Below the pieces are notes generated by a model. That model had not been told where the DNA came from and made no database searches. It worked only from the letters and a program-made list of their open reading frames with translations. Position numbers and translations under genes: made by a program. 64,000 nucleotides of DNA from G965215055 sp965242685 (GTDB taxonomy: Bacteria; Pseudomonadota; Gammaproteobacteria; UBA4575). The stretch is taken from assembly GCA_965242685.1 (NCBI GenBank), contig OZ251487.1, positions 1,302,001 through 1,366,000 of the forward strand, in the 5' to 3' direction. This document shows positions 1 to 9,240 of this stretch, one piece after another. Position 1 is the first letter of the stretch, and each line of letters opens with the position of its first letter.

Positions 1-579
1 GCGGGTAAATTGATGCAGAAAGCCGACGCGGTACGCATAGATGCCCAAATGACGCCGGGCGTTGCAATGTTTCCAGTCCGCATTCAAGTTTCTGGTGAAA
101 GTTGTTGCAATACCATTTTCGTCACACAGTACCTTGACTACGTTCGGGTCGTTGTACTCTTCAATCCTGGAAAATGGTGCACACAACGTCGACATGCTCA
201 CGTCGGGACGGTCGAGCAAATTCCCGGCTACCCGGTTGATGTTTGCAAACGACACCATGGGCTCGTCACCCTGCACGTTGACGATGATAACGGCGTCGTC
301 CCATGAGCAGGTGCGTGCGACTTCGGCAATACGGTCGGTCCCCGATTTGTGTGCGTTGGAGGTGAGCTGAACTTCGGCATTAAAGGATCGCGCGCAATCA
401 ACAATCCTCTGATCATCGGTTGCGATAATGATCTGTCCCGCGTCGCTGGCACAGGCGTTCTCATAGACGTGCTGAATGATCGTCTTACCCTTTGCCCTCA
501 AAAGTACCTTACCCGGCAGGCGGGAGGATGCATAGCGAGCAGGAATAACTACCTTAAAATTCACCAGAGGAGTTTTCAT
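1..579 (-). CDS. kdsB: 3-deoxy-manno-octulosonate cytidylyltransferase, partial (C-terminus outside window)
   Basis: KdsB activates Kdo with CTP to CMP-Kdo for lipopolysaccharide inner core synthesis in the cytoplasm. About 193 codons are visible from the ATG at 579 to the window edge. The N-terminus has the nucleotide-binding motif IPARYASSRLPGK, and NVQGDEP lies near residue 100; RRHLGIYAYR also matches the family. The segment before RRHLGIYAYR normally carries a conserved SR-(A/S)-x-IP motif. Here it reads TRNLNADWKH and is about ten residues shorter, so sugar binding may be altered. It lies 149 bp downstream of the Trm112 gene on the same strand, in the usual kdsB/lpxK/msbA context. A TATAAT-like hexamer on the minus strand at 593-588 lies only about 10 bp before the start. 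Confidence 0.85.
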   Translation of the reverse strand, partial: MKTPLVNFKVVIPARYASSRLPGKVLLRAKGKTIIQHVYENACASDAGQIIIATDDQRIVDCARSFNAEVQLTSNAHKSGTDRIAEVARTCSWDDAVIIVNVQGDEPMVSFANINRVAGNLLDRPDVSMSTLCAPFSRIEEYNDPNVVKVLCDENGIATTFTRNLNADWKHCNARRHLGIYAYRVGFLHQFTR

Positions 580-728
580 GGGGGGTGATTATACAAGAAC
601 GCACGTATACACTTTTTCTCTTTCCCCAACTTTTTTCAAAATCTCGCGGGAAAAAAATGTCCGATACTAGCGGCAGGCACACGCCCGGGAGAAAGGACAA
701 CGAAGGGCATTTAGAGAACCGTCTGCCT

Positions 729-923
729 CTACATGAATTTGTATTTCCGGTATTCTTCTTCGTCAATCGGCCTTGCTTCGTCTTCCAGCATCACCGGAAT
801 CCCCTCGCGTATAGGATAGGCAAGGCGCGCCGAGGTGGAGATGAGTTCCTGTCGTTCTTTATCAAACTTGAGCGGTCCCTTGGTAACCGGACAGACCAGG
901 ATATCAAGCAATTTTTTGTCCAT
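729..923 (-). CDS. Trm112 family protein (YcaR-like)
   Basis: A 64-residue protein starting MDKKLLDILVCPVTKGPL, the standard N-terminus of bacterial Trm112/YcaR proteins. It contains the AYPIREGIPVML block typical of this small fold. The family is related to eukaryotic Trm112, an activator of methyltransferases; the role of the bacterial single-domain form is not settled. Its start overlaps the lpxK stop by 20 bp. It sits between lpxK and kdsB, as in many gammaproteobacteria, so it is probably co-translated with the lipid A genes. Only one of the zinc-type cysteines (CPVT) is visible, as usual for the reduced bacterial form. Confidence 0.9.
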   Translation of the reverse strand: MDKKLLDILVCPVTKGPLKFDKERQELISTSARLAYPIREGIPVMLEDEARPIDEEEYRKYKFM

Positions 924-1899
924 AAGGGATCCTTTCTATAAGGGTGGAAATACATTTCTCCAGTGCGTCATTCGGTAACAGTACCATGGGGATATACCAT
1001 ATATTCCTGTCGGTAAACTTCTTGCATTTTACCGCATCTTTTTCGGTCATAAGAATGGGGGCGTCATCGTTAAAGTCAAGGTCGGTTTGTCGATAGACGT
1101 GATGGTCGGGAAAACGGTGCTGCGTGGCGTGAATTCCCGCACCCCGCAGGAGTTTGAAAAATCGTGCGGGATTACCTATGCCAGCGACAGCGTGTACGCG
1201 AAGGGGTTGAAACTCTTTCAGAGGCTTACGGGTTACATCAGAAAATAGTGAGACAGCCTCACCATAAGCAATTTGAAAACGATACCGTGCATTCTCGCCA
1301 CCATTGTAAATGACCAAGTCGCACGAACGTAACCGACTGGCAGGTTCGCGGAGTGGGCCGGCGGGCAGACATTTTCCGTTACCGAACTTTCTTTCTCCGT
1401 CAATCACAACAATTTCCACAGTGCGCGGCAGACGGTAATGCTGAAGGCCGTCATCCGAAAGCACTACGTCAACGTCATGCCGGTCAAGCAACTGGTCAAC
1501 TGCTCGTTTACGATCAGCGGCAATGACTACGGGGCAGGCAGTTTGCCGTGACAGCAACAGGGCTTCATCTCCCACTTCTTCAGGGGGGGCGTCAGGGTGC
1601 ACCTCAATGACGCGCCGCTCGTTTTTGCGTCGATACCCGCGTGCCACAATACCAACACGCAACCCGTGCGCCTTGCACCGCTGCGCCAACCATATAGTAA
1701 AAGGCGTTTTCCCCGTCCCACCAACGGTGATATTGCCAACAACAATGGTGAACGTCGCCGCACCAACGAGACTGGGTGCGCATAAATGATAATAGCCCCT
1801 GCGTATCGTAACCACCGCCCGAAACAACCAAGACAAAGGTAAAAACAGAAAGGAAAGTATGTTTTCCGAGTACCAGATTTTTTCCATGTCCGGGTTCAA
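904..1899 (-). CDS. lpxK: Tetraacyldisaccharide 4'-kinase
   Basis: LpxK phosphorylates the 4' position of the tetraacyldisaccharide lipid A precursor at the cytoplasmic face of the inner membrane. The protein has 331 residues, the normal family length. A hydrophobic membrane-associating N-terminus (residues about 12-30) is followed by the P-loop VGNITVGGTGKTP near residues 54-66 and the family block VARGYRRKN. DDGLQHYRL and GPLREP are further LpxK signatures. It overlaps msbA by 4 bp (ATGA type), which indicates translational coupling, and overlaps the following Trm112 gene. Confidence 0.95.
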   Translation of the reverse strand: MNPDMEKIWYSENILSFLFLPLSWLFRAVVTIRRGYYHLCAPSLVGAATFTIVVGNITVGGTGKTPFTIWLAQRCKAHGLRVGIVARGYRRKNERRVIEVHPDAPPEEVGDEALLLSRQTACPVVIAADRKRAVDQLLDRHDVDVVLSDDGLQHYRLPRTVEIVVIDGERKFGNGKCLPAGPLREPASRLRSCDLVIYNGGENARYRFQIAYGEAVSLFSDVTRKPLKEFQPLRVHAVAGIGNPARFFKLLRGAGIHATQHRFPDHHVYRQTDLDFNDDAPILMTEKDAVKCKKFTDRNIWYIPMVLLPNDALEKCISTLIERIPYGQKIA

Positions 1900-3695
1900 G
1901 ACAGGGACTCAGAGGTGGAGGACACGTCATTCACCGAGGCGGACGCGCCAGCTTGAATTTTGTAGAGGTTTGTATACGCGGCATTGTCCTCGATCAGTTC
2001 ATCATGCCTGCCGACGCCGACGACGCGCCCTTTTTCCATCACGACAATTCTGTCCGCTCGATCAATCGTTGACAGCCGATGGGCAATGATCAGGGTAGTC
2101 CGATTCGCTTGCAAGGTATCCAAGGCATCCTGGATGTATTTTTCAGACTCTGCATCGAGGGAAGAGGTAGCTTCGTCAAGGATCAGGATGGGTGCGTCCT
2201 TCAATAACGCCCTGGCAATGGCGATACGCTGACGCTGGCCTCCTGAAAGCAGCACGCCGTTCTCACCCGCCAGCGTACTTAGCTTGTCCGGCATCTTGTC
2301 GGTAAACTCCAAAACGTGTGCGGCTTCCGCCGCTTGCAGTACGCGCGGATCATCCGCCGCTAGGTCCCTTGCATAGGCGACATTGTTGGCGATGGTGTCG
2401 TTGAACAACACGACATCCTGACTCACGATTGCAATTTGTTCGCGCAAGGATGCAAGGTTGATATCCCGAATGTCGATCCCGTCTATCAGTATGTCGCCAC
2501 TATCAACGGTATAAAACCTGGGTAATAGGTTGACGATGGTGCTCTTGCCGCTGCCCGATTTGCCGACAAATGCGACGGTTTCGCCTGGTTGGATTTCCAG
2601 GTTGACGTGCTCCAAAGCACGGTCATCCCTTGACACGTATTTGAAACAAACGTCCCGATACTCGATTTTTCCCTCACATTTGACCAGCCGTTTTACAACA
2701 GGCTGAAGTTCTTCTTTTTCGGTATCAATCAGCTCAAATATGCTTTTGCCCGCCGCAATCCCGGTCTGGAGTATCTCATTCACCAAAGTAAGCTTTCTCG
2801 CAGGCGTAAGAATCCACACCATCGCCACGATAAAGCTGATAAATCCTCCCGCGGTTTCTTCCGCGGAAACCACCGGTTTCGCCGCAATCACCAGCACCGC
2901 AACCAGCGCAAAACCTACCAGCATTTGAATAATCGGTGTGCTGGCGGCCTTGGTCATGGCCATCCTCATATTGTTGCGTCTATATTTCTCATTGACTCGT
3001 TCAAACTTGTCGATTTCATACTGCTGGCCACCGAATATTCTCACGATGCGGTGACCAATGATACTTTCCTCAACGACGTGCGTGATTTTGCCGACGGACT
3101 TCTGCATACGAGTACCGAACTTTCTAAAGAGTTTACTGGTATATTTAACCGCCAGGGCGATCAAGGGTGTAACGATCAGAAACAGCATTGTCAACTTCCA
3201 GTTGTTAACAAACATCACGCCAAGCAGAAATAGGATGTGCGAGCTGTCCTGAATAAGGCTGCGCAAACTTTTCACGGCGGCACCGATTACTCGTTCCACG
3301 TCAAAGGAAAATTTGGAAAGTATCTCGCCAGTGGCCTGATGATCAAAGTATAGTGTCGGAAAGTATTGCAGCCGAACAAACATTTCCCGCCGCAACACCT
3401 TGATGACGTAAGCACCGATATAGCCGATAAGATAGGTACCTATAAAATTAACAACGCCGCGCAGGATGATAATAACCAGAAACGCCCAGGGGATCCATTT
3501 GATTTCATCGTAGTTCCTGTCTACGTAAGTGCTGTCGATAAACGGCCCAAGCAGATAGGGAATAAGCGCATTCAACCCGGAAAAGACCAACAACGCCAAT
3601 GAAGCGAACAAGAGATAATGCCACTGTGAAAAGGTATAGCCCAAAAGCCGACGATAGACCTGCCAGCTGTTTTGTTCGGGGCTGCTCGTGGTCAT
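1896..3695 (-). CDS. msbA: Lipid A export ABC transporter, ATP-binding/permease protein
   Basis: MsbA is a homodimeric half-transporter that flips core-lipid A across the inner membrane. The 599-residue protein has an N-terminal ABC transmembrane domain (roughly residues 20-320) and a C-terminal ATPase domain. The ATPase shows Walker A GKSGSGKST, signature LSGGQRQR, Walker B ILILDEATS and the switch histidine in IIAHRLST. The length fits MsbA (about 580-600). Coupling to lpxK supports lipid A as substrate rather than a drug or peptide. It is the first gene of the msbA-lpxK-Trm112-kdsB run, so the promoter probably lies in the 131 bp between it and comEC. Confidence 0.93.
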   Translation of the reverse strand: MTTSSPEQNSWQVYRRLLGYTFSQWHYLLFASLALLVFSGLNALIPYLLGPFIDSTYVDRNYDEIKWIPWAFLVIIILRGVVNFIGTYLIGYIGAYVIKVLRREMFVRLQYFPTLYFDHQATGEILSKFSFDVERVIGAAVKSLRSLIQDSSHILFLLGVMFVNNWKLTMLFLIVTPLIALAVKYTSKLFRKFGTRMQKSVGKITHVVEESIIGHRIVRIFGGQQYEIDKFERVNEKYRRNNMRMAMTKAASTPIIQMLVGFALVAVLVIAAKPVVSAEETAGGFISFIVAMVWILTPARKLTLVNEILQTGIAAGKSIFELIDTEKEELQPVVKRLVKCEGKIEYRDVCFKYVSRDDRALEHVNLEIQPGETVAFVGKSGSGKSTIVNLLPRFYTVDSGDILIDGIDIRDINLASLREQIAIVSQDVVLFNDTIANNVAYARDLAADDPRVLQAAEAAHVLEFTDKMPDKLSTLAGENGVLLSGGQRQRIAIARALLKDAPILILDEATSSLDAESEKYIQDALDTLQANRTTLIIAHRLSTIDRADRIVVMEKGRVVGVGRHDELIEDNAAYTNLYKIQAGASASVNDVSSTSESLS

Positions 3696-3826
3696 ACGGA
3701 AGACTGCAGTGATTTGATGGTCTGCATGGCGGAGATTATATACTTAAACCCTACACTCAAACCTTATACTCAAACCCGTAGCTATCGCGTGCGGCGATGT
3801 AGGTCGGCGGCGCTCGCAAGGCATCT

Positions 3827-6184
3827 TTAAAAGTTGGAGTGCCAAAATCTTTTGTACATGTCACGGTATCCGGGGTGCCGTTGAAGCGCGGGGGCGGGCG
3901 GTTCCGAGAAGGCAAACGTTATCATGCCCGATGAGGCGGTATTCAGTGCTTCGGTGCCAAATTCTTGATAACGCGCAACCACTTCTTCACGCGGGAATCG
4001 AAACCGGTTGCGATAACCCGAGGCGAACACTACGTAGCGCGGAGAGGTGTGCCGAATAAATTCCGTAGTCGAGGATGAGTTGCTGCCGTGATGAGGGGCG
4101 ATCAGTATGTCAACGTCGAGCAGGTGCACCTGGTCTTTTATCAAAAGCCGCTCCACTCGACGTTCGATGTCGCCGGTTATCAAGGCGGATGCACCGCCGG
4201 AATGCGTGACGAGCAGCACACAGGAGCGGTCGTTATTTTTTGAATATTTGCGGACGTCGTCACCGGGATGCAGGAATTGAAAGCGAGTGTTTCCCCACTG
4301 CCACGTCATTCCCTTTCTGCAAAGGGTGTTCTGTACGTCGGGGCGTCCAGGGCTTTGCAGGTCGTCAGATTTTTGTGGAACATTGGTAACCAGTTGCGCT
4401 ACCGATATGTTTTCCAGTACACCTTCCAAGCCGCCGGCATGGTCGTTATCGTCGTGACCGATTACCAAGATGTCGATCTTCTTGATGCCGCGCTCGCGTA
4501 GATAGGGCACGATGACTGCCTCGCCGGTGTTGAAGCCACTCTTGAAGGCGGGGCCGGTGTCGTACAGTAATACTCGGTCGTCGGTTTCAACGACGACCGC
4601 CAGGCCCTGACCGACGTCAAGGACGGAGAACTTCGCTTCACCGTCCAGCAACGGTGTTGACTGTGCGAAGATCAGCGGGCTAAGCAGCACCAGGCCGATG
4701 GCCTTGCCAAACCATTTCCTGGGTAGCAATAGTAGTAGCACGCCACATACGGCCGGCAGCAGCACCCAGTCGGGCGGCGAGTGCGCCCATCTTGCATAAG
4801 GCAATTGGTGAAAGTGTTCAAGTGCCCACCAGAACACCTGTATGGAATAATCGGCGGCTTTGAATACCCATCCAGCCAGGCCGTCACCAAACAGCAGCAG
4901 CACCGAGCCAAGCAACACAAAAGGTACCACTATGAAGCTTACCCAGGGTACGGCAAAGAGATTGGCCAGCGGGGAAACCAGCGACGCCTGCTGAAAAAAC
5001 ACCAGCGTGAGTGGCAGCAGGCCGAGTGCCAGGATCCATTGTAGGTATCCAAAACCGTATCCGAAACGCCATAACCATGATTGCCCGGCCGCCCGACTGT
5101 TGACAACGGCGAAAAAGATCAACGCCACCGCCGCAAAGGACAACCAGAAGCCGTAACTCAATACGGCATAAGGATCCCAAACGAGGATGGCGAACAGTGC
5201 CATTGATAACAGATGCCAGGGGCGTGACGATCTGCCGAAAAATACCGCCGCAAATACCACCGACGCCATGATCATGGCGCGCTGCGTCGGTATCGAAAAG
5301 CCCGCCAGCATGGCATAGGTTACGGCCGCCACCATGCCGGCCAAGGCGGCAACCCGTTGCGCGGGAATCCGCATACAGAGGGGGCCGCTCAGCTTCCATA
5401 GTTGGAATATCAGCAGGTAGATCATGCCGGAAACGAGGCCCACGTGCAGCCCTGAAATGGCAAGCAGATGACTGGTGCCGGTGCCGGTAAGCATTTGCCA
5501 GTGCTCGTGCCCCATTTCGCTTCTTTTGCCGAGTGTGAGGGCTTTGATAACGGCGCGATTCTCGCTGTCCATGTCGGAGAGTACCGCTTGCATGCGTTGA
5601 TGCAAACGGGCGCGTAAAGAGTGCACTGGATGACCGCCGTCCGCCAGGCGTTTGGCGGGTGTGTTTGGCTTGACGTAGCCGGTGGCGCGGATGCCTTTTC
5701 CAAACAGCCATCTTTCATAATCAAGACCGCCCGGGTTGGCAAACCCCCAAGGGCGCTTCAGCCGGACGCGTATCCGCCAGTGCTCCCCCAGTTGCACAGG
5801 CGGGACTGCACCAAACCAGTTTAATCGTATCTTTTTCGGCACGGTTACCTCGCCGTGTCCGTCGGACTTGGCGGCCTTAAAGACCAGAAAATCGAAACGC
5901 GTGCTGCGGTCTTCACGGACCGAAGGGATGGAGACGATCTGTCCAACTACGTCCAGATCGATACCCTCCAGAGAACGGTCCAATGCCGGATACAGTTTCA
6001 ACCAAGCATGAAAAAGTGCCCATAAAAAACCAGCCACCAGACCCGTGAGCATAATGCTGCGCGGGTATCTGACCCCGATCAAGAGCACTGGCACAATGGC
6101 AAATATCCACTGCCAGTGAGGCAAAGACCTGAACGTCGTCAGGATAAGTATTCCCGACAAGAACGCCAGTGCAAATTTAGTCAC
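3827..6184 (-). CDS. comEC: DNA internalization competence protein ComEC/Rec2
   Basis: ComEC forms the inner membrane channel for single-stranded DNA uptake during natural transformation. The 785-residue protein has an N-terminal DUF4131-like membrane/OB region and a central multi-spanning competence domain (about residues 215-490, with LLAISGLHVGLVSG). A C-terminal metallo-beta-lactamase-like domain starts near SVLDVGQGLAVVV and contains GHDDNDHAGG and APHHGSNSS. All three parts of full-length ComEC are present without interruption. The gene lies between msbA and lolD on the same strand, a common gammaproteobacterial arrangement. No other competence genes are in the window. Confidence 0.93.
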   Translation of the reverse strand: MTKFALAFLSGILILTTFRSLPHWQWIFAIVPVLLIGVRYPRSIMLTGLVAGFLWALFHAWLKLYPALDRSLEGIDLDVVGQIVSIPSVREDRSTRFDFLVFKAAKSDGHGEVTVPKKIRLNWFGAVPPVQLGEHWRIRVRLKRPWGFANPGGLDYERWLFGKGIRATGYVKPNTPAKRLADGGHPVHSLRARLHQRMQAVLSDMDSENRAVIKALTLGKRSEMGHEHWQMLTGTGTSHLLAISGLHVGLVSGMIYLLIFQLWKLSGPLCMRIPAQRVAALAGMVAAVTYAMLAGFSIPTQRAMIMASVVFAAVFFGRSSRPWHLLSMALFAILVWDPYAVLSYGFWLSFAAVALIFFAVVNSRAAGQSWLWRFGYGFGYLQWILALGLLPLTLVFFQQASLVSPLANLFAVPWVSFIVVPFVLLGSVLLLFGDGLAGWVFKAADYSIQVFWWALEHFHQLPYARWAHSPPDWVLLPAVCGVLLLLLPRKWFGKAIGLVLLSPLIFAQSTPLLDGEAKFSVLDVGQGLAVVVETDDRVLLYDTGPAFKSGFNTGEAVIVPYLRERGIKKIDILVIGHDDNDHAGGLEGVLENISVAQLVTNVPQKSDDLQSPGRPDVQNTLCRKGMTWQWGNTRFQFLHPGDDVRKYSKNNDRSCVLLVTHSGGASALITGDIERRVERLLIKDQVHLLDVDILIAPHHGSNSSSTTEFIRHTSPRYVVFASGYRNRFRFPREEVVARYQEFGTEALNTASSGMITFAFSEPPAPALQRHPGYRDMYKRFWHSNF

Positions 6185-6206
6185 TCTTCGGTCGTATAAA
6201 ATTCAT

Positions 6207-6911
6207 CTAGACATCCGTAGCCTTTATCGCGGTCAAGCTGCCGTCCTCCAACAGGTAGGTTTCAGTCATCGGTCTGGCGATGGCGGGGTCGTGGGTCACG
6301 ATCACGATTGCGGTGCCCAACTCTTCGTTCAATTCCAGCATCAGTTTTTGTACTTGAACGGCGTTCCTGCGATCAAGGTTGCCGGTCGGTTCATCGGCAA
6401 GGATTACTTTCGGCCCGGTTACCAGTGCTCTGGCAACGGCGACGCGCTGCCGCTCCCCTCCGGAGAGTTCGGCGGGTTTGTGCAGCGTCCGTTTGGGCAA
6501 ACCGACTTTGGATAAAATTTCTTCGGCACGCGCGGCGGCCTCGGCGACGGAGCCGTCGCGCAGCAACAGGGGCAATGCAACATTTTCCAGGGCGGTAAAC
6601 TCCGGCAACAGATGATGAAACTGGTAAATGAAACCGATGGCCTGATTGCGCAGCCGACCGCGTGCGGCGTCGGACAGCCTTGACATGTTTTCGCCACAGA
6701 CGTTGACACTGCCGCGATCCGGTACGTCCAGGCCGCCCAACAGATGCATCAGGGTACTCTTGCCGCTGCCCGATGCTCCTATGATTGCAATTTTACTACC
6801 CGCCTCAATATCAAGGTTTACATCCCTAAACACCTCTACCCGCAACGGGCCGCTGTCAAAGGTCTTGGTAAGATTCCGACATTGCAGCACTTGCTTCGCG
6901 GAACTATTCAT
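6207..6911 (-). CDS. lolD: Lipoprotein-releasing ABC transporter ATP-binding protein
   Basis: LolD powers release of outer-membrane lipoproteins from the inner membrane by LolCDE. From the ATG at 6911 the protein has 234 residues, the normal LolD size. An upstream in-frame extension to 7082 would lie inside lolC and looks non-coding. Motifs in order are Walker A GASGSGKST, the LolD-type stretch IGFIYQFHHLLPEFTALENV, signature LSGGERQR, Walker B VILADEPT and a switch histidine in IVTHD. The start overlaps the lolC stop by 8 bp. Confidence 0.93.
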   Translation of the reverse strand: MNSSAKQVLQCRNLTKTFDSGPLRVEVFRDVNLDIEAGSKIAIIGASGSGKSTLMHLLGGLDVPDRGSVNVCGENMSRLSDAARGRLRNQAIGFIYQFHHLLPEFTALENVALPLLLRDGSVAEAAARAEEILSKVGLPKRTLHKPAELSGGERQRVAVARALVTGPKVILADEPTGNLDRRNAVQVQKLMLELNEELGTAIVIVTHDPAIARPMTETYLLEDGSLTAIKATDV

Positions 6912-8151
6912 GGCGCAAGGCATCCGCGGGTTGGGTTCGTGACGCTTTCCAGGCCGGATAGATGGTGGCACATACGGTAAGAACGAAGGCAATGACGCAG
7001 GCGGTAACCACGTCAGTAGAGATGATTTGTGATGGAAAGTCACTGATCGGGTACACGTCTGGCGGGAGAACTTTTGCATCAAGCAGGCGCTCTATTCCGC
7101 TCACGATGTCTTCAAGGTTTGACGCCAGTAGCACTCCACCCACGGCACCCAGTATACTGCCCACCAGCCCGATCAACGTCCCTTGCAAAATAAAGATTTT
7201 CATAATACTGGCCGGAGTCACCCCCACGGTGCGCAGCACCGCAATGTCACTCTTCTTATCGGTCACTACCATCACCAACATGGATACGATGTTGAATGCG
7301 GCAACGGCGACGATCAGTGTCATAATAATCAGCATCATGGTCTTTTCCATTTTCAGGGCGCGAAAGAAATTACGGTTGTGATGTGTCCAGTCGGTCACCC
7401 AGAAATCTTCGCCCAACTGTTCACGAAGCCGGCCGGTGATCACCGGGGCATTGAGCAAGTCTTCAAGTTTCAGGCGCAAGCCGGTAACGGAGTCACCCAG
7501 ACGAAACAGACGCTTTGCATCCTCGATGTGAATCGCCGCCGTATTGCGATCATAATCCGGCATCCCGACGGAATAGTTTCCCGCTACGGTAAAACGCCTG
7601 AATTTCGGCAGGATACCCGCCGGGGTTACCGTGGCTTCGGGAGTAATGACGGTTATCTTGTCGCCGACTTCCACGCCAAGGTAGTTTGCCAGATCAACGC
7701 CCAACAGAACCCTGAATTCACCAGGCCGTAAAACGTCCAGCGTGACATCCAGCACGTGCCCCGCCATGCCGGAAACCCTGCTCTCAAGATGTGGTTCAAT
7801 GCCGGTCAATACCGCACCCGTTACCTGACCGCCGTGAGCAATCATGCCTTGCCCCTGCACGTACGGGGCAGAACCCTTGATAACGGGGTCTCCTTGCAGT
7901 CGCCGCGCAACCCCCTTCCAGTCACGTAATTGTCCGTTCAATTCGAGTACGGTGGCGTGCGTCGTCATACTCAGTATCCGTTCCTTGATCTCACGTTGAA
8001 ACCCGTTCATTACCGACAGTACCGTGATGATTACAGTGATACCAAGCACCATACCAAGTATTGAAACAAGCGAAATAAAAGAGATAAAGTGATTGCGTCT
8101 TTTAGCGCGTAAATAGCGGAAGCCAACAAATAATTCGAGTGGCCTGAACAT
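6904..8151 (-). CDS. lolC: Lipoprotein-releasing ABC transporter permease (LolC/LolE type)
   Basis: Inner membrane permease that extracts outer-membrane lipoproteins for LolA. The 415-residue protein opens with FVGFRYLRAKRRNHFISF, the family hallmark, then TM1 near residues 25-48. A large periplasmic domain (about 50-265) is followed by three TM segments (about 270-400). One permease with one ATPase is seen; there is no separate lolE in the window, so it may work as a homodimer (LolF-like) or have its partner elsewhere. It is the first gene of the lolCD pair and is divergent from aguA. Confidence 0.92.
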   Translation of the reverse strand: MFRPLELFVGFRYLRAKRRNHFISFISLVSILGMVLGITVIITVLSVMNGFQREIKERILSMTTHATVLELNGQLRDWKGVARRLQGDPVIKGSAPYVQGQGMIAHGGQVTGAVLTGIEPHLESRVSGMAGHVLDVTLDVLRPGEFRVLLGVDLANYLGVEVGDKITVITPEATVTPAGILPKFRRFTVAGNYSVGMPDYDRNTAAIHIEDAKRLFRLGDSVTGLRLKLEDLLNAPVITGRLREQLGEDFWVTDWTHHNRNFFRALKMEKTMMLIIMTLIVAVAAFNIVSMLVMVVTDKKSDIAVLRTVGVTPASIMKIFILQGTLIGLVGSILGAVGGVLLASNLEDIVSGIERLLDAKVLPPDVYPISDFPSQIISTDVVTACVIAFVLTVCATIYPAWKASRTQPADALRHE

Positions 8152-8229
8152 GGATGGTACCCGTGGTTAAATCAATTGAAGCGCGCTTATACTTATATAA
8201 TACATTGGTATTGATTCGACCGCATTGCC
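8152..8229. promoter_or_regulatory. Divergent lolC/aguA promoter region
   Basis: A 78-bp spacer between divergently transcribed lolC and aguA must hold both starts of transcription. On the plus strand a perfect TATAAT hexamer lies at 8196-8201, about 29 bp before the aguA ATG. A convincing -35 at 16-18 bp spacing is not evident (TTGAAG at 8176 is only 14 bp away), so the assignment is tentative. Confidence 0.35.
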
Positions 8230-9240
8230 ATGACTACAAATCGCATTGCGCCTGAGTGGCAACAACAAGACGCCGTCATAATCGTCTGGCCACACCGCCA
8301 TTCTGACTGGAGAGACTGCCTGGATGCAATAGAAAAGACCCATCTTGAACTGGCTCGTCACATCGGTAGACACCAACGTTTGATCCTGGTTGCCTACAAT
8401 ACCGCACACGTCTCGCACATTCGCCATCAACTGGATAAACACGCAATCAATACCGCCAATATTACATTCACAACGATCCCCACAAATGATATTTGGGTAC
8501 GGGATTATGGCCCCCTTTGCATCGCCTCGGGACATATCCTGCTTGACTTCGCCTTTGACGGCTGGGGAGAGAGATATGCCTATGAACGAGACAATGCGTT
8601 CAGTACAAGACTGATGGAACAATTATGCTTGAACGCCAGGCACAACCGCATTAGCCAAGTACTTGAAGGGGGTAACGTTGAGATAAATGGGCGTGGTGAG
8701 GTACTGTCCTCATCGTCATGTTTCAGACGAAACGGCGCCGGTTTTGACGCCATCACACTAGAAGAAAAATTTACCGGCTGGTTCGGCAGTAGCAAAACGC
8801 ACTGGATCGATACGGCGCCATTGCAAGGTGACGACACCGATGGCCACATCGACACCCTGGCGCGCTTCTGTGGGGATGACGTCATCGCCCATGCCGCACC
8901 CGGTTGTAGAAATGATCCCAACGGCGAAACACTGGAGCGGCTCGTTATACAGTTGCGGTGCCTGCAAAGCGGTGGCATCGACCTCGTCCCGCTGCCTCTA
9001 CCCGTACCGATCTTCCTATCGGGAAAGCCGATCCCTGCAAGCTATACAAATTTCCTGATTACCAATCAGTCGGTGCTGGTGCCAACGTTCAACGACAAGC
9101 GGGACGAACCTACACTCAAAATTTTTGAGGAGCTATTTCCAACGCGAGCGATCATCGCAATCAATGGAAATACTTTGGCGCGACAATGCGGTGGGGTACA
9201 CTGCGCCACCTTACAACTACCCGAGGGCACACTCGGATGA
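8230..9240 (+). CDS. aguA: Agmatine deiminase
   Basis: Converts agmatine to N-carbamoylputrescine and ammonia in polyamine synthesis. The 336-residue protein belongs to the guanidino-group-modifying (PAD-like) fold. NDIWVRDYGP and LEGGNVEING supply substrate residues, DDTDGHIDTLARF carries the catalytic His/Asp, and the nucleophilic cysteine lies in QCGGVHCATLQLP near the C-terminus. The family usually has GGGNIHC, so this copy is slightly divergent around the nucleophile. The stop overlaps the aguB start (ATGA), and the following gene supplies the next step. Confidence 0.93.
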   Translation: MTTNRIAPEWQQQDAVIIVWPHRHSDWRDCLDAIEKTHLELARHIGRHQRLILVAYNTAHVSHIRHQLDKHAINTANITFTTIPTNDIWVRDYGPLCIASGHILLDFAFDGWGERYAYERDNAFSTRLMEQLCLNARHNRISQVLEGGNVEINGRGEVLSSSSCFRRNGAGFDAITLEEKFTGWFGSSKTHWIDTAPLQGDDTDGHIDTLARFCGDDVIAHAAPGCRNDPNGETLERLVIQLRCLQSGGIDLVPLPLPVPIFLSGKPIPASYTNFLITNQSVLVPTFNDKRDEPTLKIFEELFPTRAIIAINGNTLARQCGGVHCATLQLPEGTLG

